Assembly (NCBI GenBank): GCA_002452425.1
Contig: DKFQ01000012.1
Location: 1 to 45,424 of the forward strand
Length of the DNA: 45,424 nucleotides
Source of the DNA: Sulfurimonas sp. UBA6792
Lineage (GTDB): Bacteria; Campylobacterota; Campylobacteria; Campylobacterales; Sulfurimonadaceae
Direction: 5' to 3'
Positions within the stretch are counted from its first letter, which is position 1; every line of letters starts with the position of its first letter. Of the stretch, positions 8,490-15,825 are shown in pieces. The position numbers were made by a program, and so were the translations under genes. The notes beneath the pieces are model-generated. The model saw only the letters and a list, made by a program, of their open reading frames with translations. It did no database searches and had not been told where the DNA came from.

Positions 8490-9937
8490 AATATGATGTC
8501 ATTATAGTAGGAGCAGGTGTAGCGGGGCTTTACGCTGCTATGCATCTTCCTCGTGATAAAAAAGTCCTTATCATTAACAAAAGAGAGACTTTTAAGTGCA
8601 ACAGTTTTTATGCACAGGGTGGTATCGCTTTGGCAATCGATGCCGAAGATATTCCTCTGCATGTTCAAGATACACTTGATGCCGGAGCTGGGCTTTGTGA
8701 TGAAGAGGCGGTTAGGGTTTTAAGCGAGAGTTCCAAGGGAATTATTGATGATTTGATAGCACGCGGTTTTGAGTTTGACAGAGATAAAGAGGGCAAACTT
8801 CTCTACACTAAAGAGGCAGCCCACTCCAAAGAGAGGATTCTTCATGCAGGAGGCGATGCGACGGGTCGCTATATGCATTACTTTTTGTTGCAGCAAAATC
8901 CTCATCCAATGTTAACTGATGCGAGAGTGGTTGATTTGCTTATCAAAGATGGCGAGTGTTATGGGGTGACTGTGCTTGACCATCGTGAGAGTAGAAATAT
9001 CTATGCGGATAATGTCATCATCGCAAGTGGGGGCGTGGGCTCTTTGTATGCCTACCACACAAATGCACCGTGCATCAGTGCCGATATGCAGGGGCTTTGC
9101 GTTCTTAAGGGGATAGAGCTTGCAGATATGGAGATGATGCAGTTTCATCCGACTGTTTTTGTGGACAACAACTCAGCGCAAAAACTGCTCTTAACAGAAG
9201 CGCTTAGAGGCGAGGGGGCTACGGTTGAAGATGAGAATGGGAGAAGATTTCTTTTTGATTATGACGAACGGGGAGAGCTTGCTTCACGCGATATCGTAAG
9301 CAAAGCGATTTATGATCATCATAAAAAAACAGGGATGCAAACCTACCTCTCATTTCAAAACTTCGAGCATGTTTACTTTACAAAACGCTTTCCAAATCTT
9401 TACAAAAATCTTCAAGATTTAGGTTTTGATGTGCCAAAACAGCGTGTACCGATATCTCCAGCGTTTCACTACGCTATCGGCGGGATTAAGACAGATGTCA
9501 ATGGTGCGGTCTCTGGCGTCAAATCTCTTTATGCTGTAGGAGAGGTTGCTTCGACAAAAGTGCATGGAGCAAACAGGCTTGCCTCCAACTCGCTCTTAGA
9601 GGGTCTTGTCTTTGGCAAAAGAGCGGTTGCGCATCTTTTGGGCAAAAAAGAGCACAAAAAGAGTGTTACGTTTGAAGTCGCCGATGAGGTGATGAGCTAC
9701 AAAGAGGATAAAGAGAAAAAAAATCTTCTTCGCCGCATTATGTGGGAGAATGTCTCCATCGTTAGGACAAAAAGCGGTTTAAAGAGTGCGTTGGAGCAGA
9801 TTAATGCTCTTTTGAATGAAAAAATTGGTAAACTTCTCAAATTTCGTTTGCTCAGTGCAAGAGAGATTGTTCTTGCTGCATTGGCGAGAGACGAGTCTAT
9901 CGGGGTACATTTTATACAAAAGGATGAAAATGATTAG
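8486..9937 (+). CDS. nadB: L-aspartate oxidase
   Basis: The 483-residue flavoprotein oxidises L-aspartate to iminoaspartate, the first step of de novo NAD synthesis; NadA and NadC are not in the window. The dinucleotide-binding motif VGAGVAGLYAA is at the N-terminus. Conserved substrate and FAD regions follow: FYAQGGIA, HAGGDATGRY, ELADMEMMQFHPT and the C-terminal HGANRLASNSLLEGLVFG. It is about 50 residues shorter than the E. coli protein, mainly in the C-terminal helical domain. Start and stop overlap its neighbours (ATGA with the lipoprotein, 8 bp with nhaD), so the three genes are likely one transcript. Confidence 0.95.
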   Translation: MKYDVIIVGAGVAGLYAAMHLPRDKKVLIINKRETFKCNSFYAQGGIALAIDAEDIPLHVQDTLDAGAGLCDEEAVRVLSESSKGIIDDLIARGFEFDRDKEGKLLYTKEAAHSKERILHAGGDATGRYMHYFLLQQNPHPMLTDARVVDLLIKDGECYGVTVLDHRESRNIYADNVIIASGGVGSLYAYHTNAPCISADMQGLCVLKGIELADMEMMQFHPTVFVDNNSAQKLLLTEALRGEGATVEDENGRRFLFDYDERGELASRDIVSKAIYDHHKKTGMQTYLSFQNFEHVYFTKRFPNLYKNLQDLGFDVPKQRVPISPAFHYAIGGIKTDVNGAVSGVKSLYAVGEVASTKVHGANRLASNSLLEGLVFGKRAVAHLLGKKEHKKSVTFEVADEVMSYKEDKEKKNLLRRIMWENVSIVRTKSGLKSALEQINALLNEKIGKLLKFRLLSAREIVLAALARDESIGVHFIQKDEND

Positions 9938-11318
9938 GTTGTTGATGCTCTTGTTTTTAGGGTTTGGTTTTGCGTACGGGAGTGCGGGTGGTACAGAGGG
10001 GGGCTCTATACCGGATTTGACATTTACGTGGGTAGGTTTTGCCTCTCTTATTATCTTTGTTATCGGTTACTATTTTGTTGCCGCTGAGGAGAAGTACCAT
10101 ATAGACAAGGCTAAACCGGCACTCTTTACGGGTACTTTTTTGTTTATGCTTGTTGCTCTTTACTATGCCATCAACGGCATGGACATGAATATGGTGCATA
10201 CGCAGGTTGAACATATCATCCTAGAGATTGCAGAGATTTTCTTCTTCTTGTTTGTTGCTATGACATTTATCGAGTCGATGATTCACATGGGCGTTTTTGA
10301 CAGACTCAAATACAACCTTGTCTCCAAAGGGTACAGCTACAAAAAGCTCTTTTGGGCAACGGGAATCTTGGCGTTTTTCATCTCTCCGGTTGCAGACAAC
10401 CTAACGACTGCTCTTATCCTCTCAACAGTTCTTATAACCATTGAGCGCAACAAGGTTTCGTTTTTGGTTCCAGGAGCGATAAACATCGTTGTTGCAGCAA
10501 ATGCCGGCGGTGCGTGGAGTCCCTTTGGAGATATCACAACCCTTATGGCATGGGCGGCAGGAAAAGGGGAGTTTGTGGACTTCTTGTTCCTCTTCCCAGC
10601 TTCTATCGGAGGGTTTCTTGTAACGGGATATCTTTTAAGCAGATTTGTACCCGATGAAACACCGTTTTTTGATGCAACGACTGAGAAAAAACCTGAGATG
10701 ATGCATGGTGCTCAAGTGGTTATCGGGCTTGGTGTATTTACTATTGTTTGTGCCGTACTGTCGCATCAAGTGCTGCATCTTCCAGCTATGTGGGGTATGC
10801 TCTTTGGTCTCTCTCTTCTTAAGCTTTATGCTTACAGACTTAAAAAAGTGCATAACTCTGAGTTTAACATCTTCCACTCTATCGCAAAGATTGAGAACAA
10901 TACGCTTCTCTTTTTCTTTGGTATCTTAGCGGCGGTTGGAGCTCTCTACTTTGTCGGTTGGCTTGGACTTGCGGCGGTTGTTTATGACCCATCGGTTCTT
11001 GGTCCTACATGGTCAAATATCGGTGTCGGTTTCCTCTCTGCTATCGTGGATAATGTTCCTGTTATGTCTGCAATCCTAAAAGCAAACCCAGAGATGGGCA
11101 TAGATCAGTGGTTGTTGGTTACTTTGACAGCAGGAATCGGCGGTTCGCTTATCTCGTTTGGTTCCGCGGCGGGTGTCGGTGTTATGGGTAAACTTCCTGG
11201 AATCTATACATTTGGCTCACATATGAAGTACTCTTGGACTATTTTTATAGGTTATGTCGTCTCAATCGCTATCTGGTATGTTCAGTTCGAAGTGCTAGGG
11301 CTCTACATCAAACATTAA
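9930..11318 (+). CDS. nhaD: NhaD-type Na+/H+ antiporter
   Basis: The 462-residue inner-membrane protein has about a dozen hydrophobic segments and an N-terminal signal-like helix (MIRLLMLLFLGFGFAYG). It belongs to the NhaD family of the ion transporter superfamily: SPVADNLTTALILSTV and NAGGAWSPFGDITTLMAW carry the conserved polar residues of the first repeat, and SAIVDNVPVMSAI with GGSLISFGSAAGVGVMG those of the second. It should exchange Na+ (or Li+) for H+, as expected in a marine or brackish bacterium. The start is set at ATG 9930 because AAAGGA lies six bases upstream; ATG 9924 is also possible, and a longer frame to 9816 lies inside nadB and is rejected. Confidence 0.93.
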   Translation: MIRLLMLLFLGFGFAYGSAGGTEGGSIPDLTFTWVGFASLIIFVIGYYFVAAEEKYHIDKAKPALFTGTFLFMLVALYYAINGMDMNMVHTQVEHIILEIAEIFFFLFVAMTFIESMIHMGVFDRLKYNLVSKGYSYKKLFWATGILAFFISPVADNLTTALILSTVLITIERNKVSFLVPGAINIVVAANAGGAWSPFGDITTLMAWAAGKGEFVDFLFLFPASIGGFLVTGYLLSRFVPDETPFFDATTEKKPEMMHGAQVVIGLGVFTIVCAVLSHQVLHLPAMWGMLFGLSLLKLYAYRLKKVHNSEFNIFHSIAKIENNTLLFFFGILAAVGALYFVGWLGLAAVVYDPSVLGPTWSNIGVGFLSAIVDNVPVMSAILKANPEMGIDQWLLVTLTAGIGGSLISFGSAAGVGVMGKLPGIYTFGSHMKYSWTIFIGYVVSIAIWYVQFEVLGLYIKH

Positions 11319-11327
11319 ACAAACTTT

Positions 11328-11355
11328 GTGTATCCTTTTGCTATCAAAAGGGTAC
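11328..11355 (+). promoter_or_regulatory. Intergenic hairpin and promoter-like motif upstream of guaA
   Basis: GTATCCTTTTG (11330-11340) pairs with CAAAAGGGTAC (11345-11355) around the loop CTAT, an 11-bp stem with one G.U pair. No T-run follows, so it is a poor terminator. The block starting GTGTATC and ending GCTATCAAA is nearly repeated upstream of atpE (20879-20898). TGCTATCAA could serve as an extended -10 box; this is inference. Confidence 0.4.
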
Positions 11356-11392
11356 ATAACCCTCTTCAAACACTCTTTTCAAAGGTATTTAT

Positions 11393-12943
11393 ATGACAAA
11401 TGTCAGCATTATAGTTTTAGATTTTGGGTCTCAATATACCCAGCTTATAGCTCGTCGCTTACGTGAAGATAAAATCTACTGTGAGATTCTTCCTTACCAT
11501 ACAAAAGTAGAAGATATCAAAGCAAAAAACCCACAAGGCGTTATCTTAAGCGGAGGTCCATCTTCTGTTTACAACAAAGATGCCTACGTTGTGGATCAAG
11601 GTGTTTATAGCATGGGGATTCCTGTGCTTGGTATCTGCTACGGTATGCAGAGAATTGCGGTTGACTTTGGCGGTAGCGTTATTCGCTCAAATCACCATGA
11701 GTATGGCAAAGCTGAACTAACGATTAACAACTATGAGAACAACTGTTCACCACTTTTAAAAGATTGTGATGATGGGCGCATTGTTTGGATGAGCCATAGC
11801 GATAAGGTAGATGTGCTTCCTGAAGGATTTACTCCTATTGCCACATCTGCAAACTCTCCTTATGCAGCTATCGCCGATGAGAAAAGACGTATCTATGCGA
11901 TGCAGTATCACCCTGAAGTTCAGCACTCTGAAGAGGGCTATTTGATGCTTCGCAACTTCGCAAGAACTATCTGTGGCGTTACAGAGAAGTGGAAGATGGA
12001 ACACTTCTTAAAAGAGCAGATAAAGAGTATCCGCCAAAAAGTAGGAACAGGCAAAGTTCTTTGCGGACTAAGCGGTGGAGTGGATAGCTCTGTTGTTGCT
12101 GCGATGCTTTATGAAGCTATCGGAGAGCAGTTAGTTCCTGTATTTGTTGACAATGGACTTTTACGCAAAGGCGAGAGAGAACAGGTTGAAGAGGTCTTTA
12201 AGATTAACCTCAAAGTGCCTTTGGTCGTTGTGGATGCAAGAGAGAGTTTTTTAAGCAAACTTGCAGGCGTGAGTGACCCAGAGAAAAAACGCAAAATTAT
12301 CGGACATACATTTATAGAAGAGTTTGAAAAAGAGGCTAAAAAACATGACGGTATCAAGTTTTTAGCGCAAGGCACGCTTTATCCTGACGTTATAGAGTCT
12401 ATCTCTGTAAATGGTCCATCCGAGGTTATCAAGTCACACCATAATGTTGGTGGATTGCCTGATTGGATGGATTTTGAACTTATCGAGCCGCTAAGAGAGC
12501 TTTTTAAAGATGAAGTGCGCAAAATTGGTCTGGAGCTTGGACTTCCAGAGTCGATGATAAACCGCCATCCATTCCCTGGACCAGGACTTGCGATTCGTAT
12601 CATGGGTGATGTCAATGAGGCAGATTTGACGCTGCTTCGAGAAGCGGATGTTATCTTACTTGATGAGCTAAAAGCAAGCGGCTACTATGCAAAAACTTGG
12701 CAAGCTTTTGCAGTACTGCTCAATGTAAAATCAGTCGGCGTTATGGGTGATAACCGTACGTATGACAACACGGTATGTGTGAGAGTTGTTGAAGCAGTAG
12801 ATGGTATGACGGCAACATTTGCGCATCTTCCGCATGACCTCTTAGAGCGTATCAGCAGACGTATCATCAATGAAGTGGATGGTATCAACCGTGTTGTTTA
12901 CGACATAAGCTCAAAGCCACCAGCAACAATCGAGTGGGAATAA
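11393..12943 (+). CDS. guaA: GMP synthase (glutamine-hydrolysing)
   Basis: The 516-residue enzyme converts XMP to GMP using glutamine and ATP. Residues 1-200 are a class I glutamine amidotransferase with catalytic Cys82 (GICYGMQ), the glutamine-loop HHEYG and the His-Glu pair (MQYHPEVQHSEEG). The N-type ATP-pyrophosphatase domain begins at LCGLSGGVDSSVVAAML, and the C-terminal dimerisation domain ends with KPPATIEWE, the typical family terminus. AAAGGT precedes the ATG. It is the first of two purine genes here (purD is 1.2 kb on) and is separated from nhaD by a 74-bp gap with its own promoter-like motif. Confidence 0.98.
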   Translation: MTNVSIIVLDFGSQYTQLIARRLREDKIYCEILPYHTKVEDIKAKNPQGVILSGGPSSVYNKDAYVVDQGVYSMGIPVLGICYGMQRIAVDFGGSVIRSNHHEYGKAELTINNYENNCSPLLKDCDDGRIVWMSHSDKVDVLPEGFTPIATSANSPYAAIADEKRRIYAMQYHPEVQHSEEGYLMLRNFARTICGVTEKWKMEHFLKEQIKSIRQKVGTGKVLCGLSGGVDSSVVAAMLYEAIGEQLVPVFVDNGLLRKGEREQVEEVFKINLKVPLVVVDARESFLSKLAGVSDPEKKRKIIGHTFIEEFEKEAKKHDGIKFLAQGTLYPDVIESISVNGPSEVIKSHHNVGGLPDWMDFELIEPLRELFKDEVRKIGLELGLPESMINRHPFPGPGLAIRIMGDVNEADLTLLREADVILLDELKASGYYAKTWQAFAVLLNVKSVGVMGDNRTYDNTVCVRVVEAVDGMTATFAHLPHDLLERISRRIINEVDGINRVVYDISSKPPATIEWE

Positions 12944-12984
12944 ATTATTCAAAATTTCAGCACACTTTGAAATGATTAGACTTC

Positions 12985-13002
12985 GACATAGTTCACTATG
13001 TC
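12985..13002 (+). terminator. Hairpin between guaA and hemD
   Basis: GACATAG and CTATGTC form a perfect 7-bp stem around TTCA, followed by TGCAGTTTAAAA with only a short T-run. It lies 42 bp after the guaA stop and is the only clear hairpin in this gap. A weak terminator is the simplest reading. The sequences on both sides (TTTGAAATGATTAGACTTC before, TGCAGTTTAAAACATTCC after) are themselves loosely complementary, so the element may be a longer interspersed palindrome. Confidence 0.45.
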
Positions 13003-13062
13003 TGCAGTTTAAAACATTCCAAATTACACTAAATTTTTGATAATTTAAGAAGGAATAATTGT

Positions 13063-13695
13063 ATGCCAAAAAAAATCTACCTCTTTGCCACTTCCAAAAG
13101 TGAGCATGCCATCAATGTTAAGTCTTTAGATGTCAGGTTTTTAAAGCCTGACATCAACTTTTCTCATTATGACTATCTTATCATTACATCCAAACAGACC
13201 GTAAAAGCACTAGAACAGTACGAGCGGGAGGATTTTATAGAGATACCCTCTTTGTGTGTCTCCATCAAAACAGCCAATGCGTACAGTGAGTTCGGTGGTA
13301 AAATTTTAGCTACCGGTGATGGATATGGCGATAGTCTTGCAAAATATATACAAGAGTACCCAAAAGAGACAAGATGGCTCTACCTCCGTGCAGAGCTTGT
13401 CGCATCTGATTTTGTGCAAAGAAGCAGAGATGAGGGCTATAGCATAGAGGAAGAGATTTTGTATGTGAGCGAGTGTTCACAAGAGATTTTAGATGTAAGA
13501 GTGAATGATGACTCCACGCTCATCTTTACCTCTCCCTCATCCATAGAGTGCTTTTTAAAAAACAACACTATCCACCCAAATGCCAAAGTGATCGTCATCG
13601 GCACGACAACAGCTAACTGTCTGCCAGAGGGAGTTGAGCATATAGTAAGTCAAAATACCTCCATAGAGAGCTGTATTGAGCTTGCTCTTAAGTAG
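13063..13695 (+). CDS. hemD: Uroporphyrinogen-III synthase
   Basis: The 210-residue protein fits HemD, which cyclises hydroxymethylbilane to uroporphyrinogen III for haem, sirohaem and cobalamin synthesis. HemD sequences diverge strongly, so recognition rests on the length, the two-lobed alpha/beta pattern and typical stretches: YDYLIITSKQTVKAL, WLYLRAELVASDF, TLIFTSPSSIECF and the C-terminal AKVIVIGTTTANCL. AAGGAAT upstream supports the ATG. It stands alone with promoter space before it and REP-like repeats after it. No other haem gene is in the window. Confidence 0.85.
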   Translation: MPKKIYLFATSKSEHAINVKSLDVRFLKPDINFSHYDYLIITSKQTVKALEQYEREDFIEIPSLCVSIKTANAYSEFGGKILATGDGYGDSLAKYIQEYPKETRWLYLRAELVASDFVQRSRDEGYSIEEEILYVSECSQEILDVRVNDDSTLIFTSPSSIECFLKNNTIHPNAKVIVIGTTTANCLPEGVEHIVSQNTSIESCIELALK

Positions 13696-13709
13696 TTTTG
13701 AACTCTCTT

Positions 13710-13767
13710 GGAAATGGGGCTTTAGCCCCGTTAAACATAACTGGGGCGGGGCTGAAACCTCATTTCT
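13710..13767. repeat. REP-like palindrome pair (BIME-like) after hemD
   Basis: GGAAATGGGGCTTTAGCCCC (13710-13729) carries the hairpin GGGGC-TTTA-GCCCC. An inverted, slightly diverged copy follows at about 13742-13767, so the two halves can also fold into one long hairpin. The same unit with GGGAC/GTCCC arms recurs at 34981-35005, 35770-35793 and, inverted, 35817-35840. The compensating change in both arms (GC versus AC/GT) shows the hairpin is maintained. Confidence 0.8.
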
Positions 13768-13815
13768 AAGAATATTTTGCAAAAGTGTGTAAAGAGAGTT
13801 TTATGAATAGTTTTG

Positions 13816-13821
13816 TATAAT
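13816..13821 (+). promoter_or_regulatory. ssrS: -10 box of the 6S RNA gene
   Basis: A perfect TATAAT in a T-rich context (TTTTGTATAATG), with no recognisable -35 hexamer, as is common in Campylobacterota. It predicts transcription from about 13827-13828, exactly where the 5' strand of the closing stem of the 6S RNA begins. Confidence 0.75.
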
Positions 13822-13826
13822 GTTTC

Positions 13827-14028
13827 TAGTAGTCTGGGGAGTTCGCCTTATCGCATTATGAGGGTTCTACATTTTCACATAGCGAACTAGTAGCGTTCTT
13901 GTGTGTCGGTGCTATCGTTTGAGATACGTTTACTCTGTCGAGATAATGCCGCCGTTATAGAGCCTCGCTTCGCCCAAATACGGCTTTTTAGAACCAAGCC
14001 AAACGCGAAACGGCTGCTTGGGCTATTG
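13827..14028 (+). ncRNA. ssrS: 6S RNA (regulator of RNA polymerase)
   Basis: This gene-free 413-bp gap holds a rod-shaped RNA of about 200 nt. Three nested stems are visible: 13827-13838 (TAGTAGTCTGGG) with 14017-14028, 12 bp with several G.U pairs; 13841-13846 (GTTCGC) with 14005-14011, one bulge; and 13863-13869 (GGTTCTA) with 13989-13995 (TAGAACC), 7 bp perfect. Large internal loops separate them, as in 6S RNA, which mimics an open promoter and binds the housekeeping holoenzyme. The 5' segment CTGGGGAGTTCGCC resembles the conserved 5' motif of alphaproteobacterial 6S RNAs. A perfect -10 box sits at the right distance. Position before purD fits the tendency of 6S genes to lie near purine or one-carbon genes. 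Ends are estimates. Confidence 0.78.
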
Positions 14029-14108
14029 ATTGAAAAAATTTGTTGAAGATATTGAGAGGCGCTCTTTAGATATTTTGAACAGATTTTTGAACTAATTTTG
14101 GAGTTTTT

Positions 14109-15374
14109 ATGAAGATTTTGATTATCGGCAATGGTGGCAGAGAGTACTCTATAGCACGCGCAATTTTAAATGAACAAGAGGTACATGAACTCTTTTTTAT
14201 GCCTGGAAATGGCGCGACTTCTTCTTTGGGGACAAATCTTAACATCAAAGATTATAACGCTTTGGCGGAGTTTGTCAAAGAAAACGGTGTTGGGCTTACT
14301 ATCGTAGGACCAGAAGCTCCGCTTGTGGATGGCGTGGTAGATATCTTTAAAGCGCACGGACTTGTCATCTTTGGACCAAGCAAAGAGGCGGCACAACTTG
14401 AGGGCTCAAAAGTTTATATGAAAAACTTTTTGGCAAAGTACAACATCCCAACAGCGCGCTACATTGAGACTGATTCTATCGAAAAAGCATTTAAGTTTAC
14501 CGAGACGCTAAGCGCTCCTATCGTTGTAAAAGCGGATGGACTTTGCGGTGGCAAGGGCGTTATCATCGCACTCACACATGATGAGGCAAAAATCGCTATC
14601 TCCGAGATGTTAAGCGGGAAGAGTTTTGGAGATGCAGGGCGCAAGGTAATCGTGGAAGAGTATCTTGATGGGTACGAGCTCTCTATGTTTGCTGTTTGTG
14701 ATGGTAAAGACTATATCCTTCTTCCAGCGGCACAAGACCACAAAAGGCTCAAAGACAACGATGAGGGACCAAATACGGGCGGCATGGGTGCTTATGCGCC
14801 AACGCCTTTGGTTGATGAGGAACTTTACCAAAAAGTAAGAGAGCGCATTATCCGCCCGACACTTGATGGGATGCAGCAAGAGGGTGCGCCATTTGAGGGC
14901 GTGCTTTTTATCGGAATTATGGTTGTTAAAGGTGAGCCGATTACTTTAGAATTTAATGTCCGTTTTGGCGATCCTGAGTGTGAGATACTTATGCCGCTTA
15001 TGACTTCAAGCGTGAGCGATATGTTCTATAAAGCCGCTACAAAAAGACTAGGCGAGATAAAAGTAGAGTTTTCAAAGCAGTATGCAGTTGGCGTCGTTAT
15101 GGCAAGTGCAAACTACCCTTATGGCAACTCAACTCCTGCTGAGATTATCGTGGATGATGTCTGCCATGAGGAGATTGAGGCATATACACACATCTCTTAC
15201 GCGGGTGTGAGCAGAGTAGATGATAAGCTTTATGCAGATGGCGGAAGAGTGCTTGTGTGTGTAGGACTTGGCGATACCATCAAAGAGGCAAGAGACAGAG
15301 CCTATATGCGATGCGGACAGGTTCATTTTGCAGGTAAGAAACTGCGAACCGATATAGCGTACCAAGCACTCTAA
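14109..15374 (+). CDS. purD: Phosphoribosylamine-glycine ligase (GAR synthetase)
   Basis: The 421-residue ATP-grasp enzyme joins glycine to phosphoribosylamine, step two of purine synthesis. The N-terminal IIGNGGREYSIA, the GPEAPLVDG loop, the ATP-grasp core (VVKADGLCGGKGVIIA, EEYLDGYELSMFAVCDG), the substrate motif KDNDEGPNTGGMGAYAP and the metal-binding LEFNVRFGDPE are all present, so it should be active. TTGGAG precedes the start. It is transcribed from the region holding 6S RNA, perhaps partly by read-through, and is followed after one base by the RDD protein gene. Confidence 0.98.
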   Translation: MKILIIGNGGREYSIARAILNEQEVHELFFMPGNGATSSLGTNLNIKDYNALAEFVKENGVGLTIVGPEAPLVDGVVDIFKAHGLVIFGPSKEAAQLEGSKVYMKNFLAKYNIPTARYIETDSIEKAFKFTETLSAPIVVKADGLCGGKGVIIALTHDEAKIAISEMLSGKSFGDAGRKVIVEEYLDGYELSMFAVCDGKDYILLPAAQDHKRLKDNDEGPNTGGMGAYAPTPLVDEELYQKVRERIIRPTLDGMQQEGAPFEGVLFIGIMVVKGEPITLEFNVRFGDPECEILMPLMTSSVSDMFYKAATKRLGEIKVEFSKQYAVGVVMASANYPYGNSTPAEIIVDDVCHEEIEAYTHISYAGVSRVDDKLYADGGRVLVCVGLGDTIKEARDRAYMRCGQVHFAGKKLRTDIAYQAL

Positions 15375-15375
15375 A

Positions 15376-15825
15376 ATGAACGAAGAGATTCAAGATAGAA
15401 TGCACCGCGAGGGGATGCATCTCGCATCGATTAAAAAACGCTCTTTTGCTTTTTTTATCGATGAGATGCTACTCTCTCTTTTGCTTATTCTCTCACTCGG
15501 GGACTCCTTTTTTGAGGCAAAAACAGTCGAAGAGATGATTCTTCTCACCAACCAGTTTGTTTTAGAGTATATGGCGATAAAAGTTGTCTATCAAGCCTAT
15601 TTTGTGATGCAGTATGGTGCGACGGTGGGAAAACTTCTTGTAAAAATTAGAGTTGTGGAGATGAAAACATTGCAAAAGCCAAATGTTGTTGTAGCGCTCA
15701 ATCGCGGGGTTGTTCGAGTGTTGAGCGAGATGCTCTTCTATTTGGGATTTTTATGGGGAGTGCTAGACCCACTCAGACAAGCTTGGCATGACAAAAGTGC
15801 TAAAACAGTGGTTGTCGATGTCTAG
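15376..15825 (+). CDS. RDD family membrane protein
   Basis: The 149-residue protein carries an RDD-type domain: a first hydrophobic segment with an aspartate (FAFFIDEMLLSLLLILSL), a second (VLEYMAIKVVYQAYFVMQYG) and the conserved turn TVGKLLVKIRVV, then RGVVRVLSEMLFYLGFLWG and the terminal PLRQAWHDKSAKTVVV typical of the family. The Arg of the name-giving motif is replaced by Ile (FIDE rather than R-x-x-D-D). Function of these proteins is mostly unknown; some relatives are linked to ion transport. It sits one base after purD and overlaps lptD, so it is probably in the same transcript. Confidence 0.85.
   Translation: MNEEIQDRMHREGMHLASIKKRSFAFFIDEMLLSLLLILSLGDSFFEAKTVEEMILLTNQFVLEYMAIKVVYQAYFVMQYGATVGKLLVKIRVVEMKTLQKPNVVVALNRGVVRVLSEMLFYLGFLWGVLDPLRQAWHDKSAKTVVVDV

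Noticed and set aside
9816..9929. Upstream extension of nhaD
   Set aside because: Inside nadB, without ribosome site, and would add 38 residues before a good signal-like helix.
13840..13888. Local hairpin AGTTCGC/GCGAACT as an independent element
   Set aside because: It competes with the nested 6S pairing of GTTCGC to 14005-14011, which fits the overall rod better; it may be an alternative fold.
13853..13950. GCATTAT/ATAATGC long-range pairing in the 6S region
   Set aside because: It would cross the 13863-13869/13989-13995 stem (pseudoknot); judged chance or a transient alternative.
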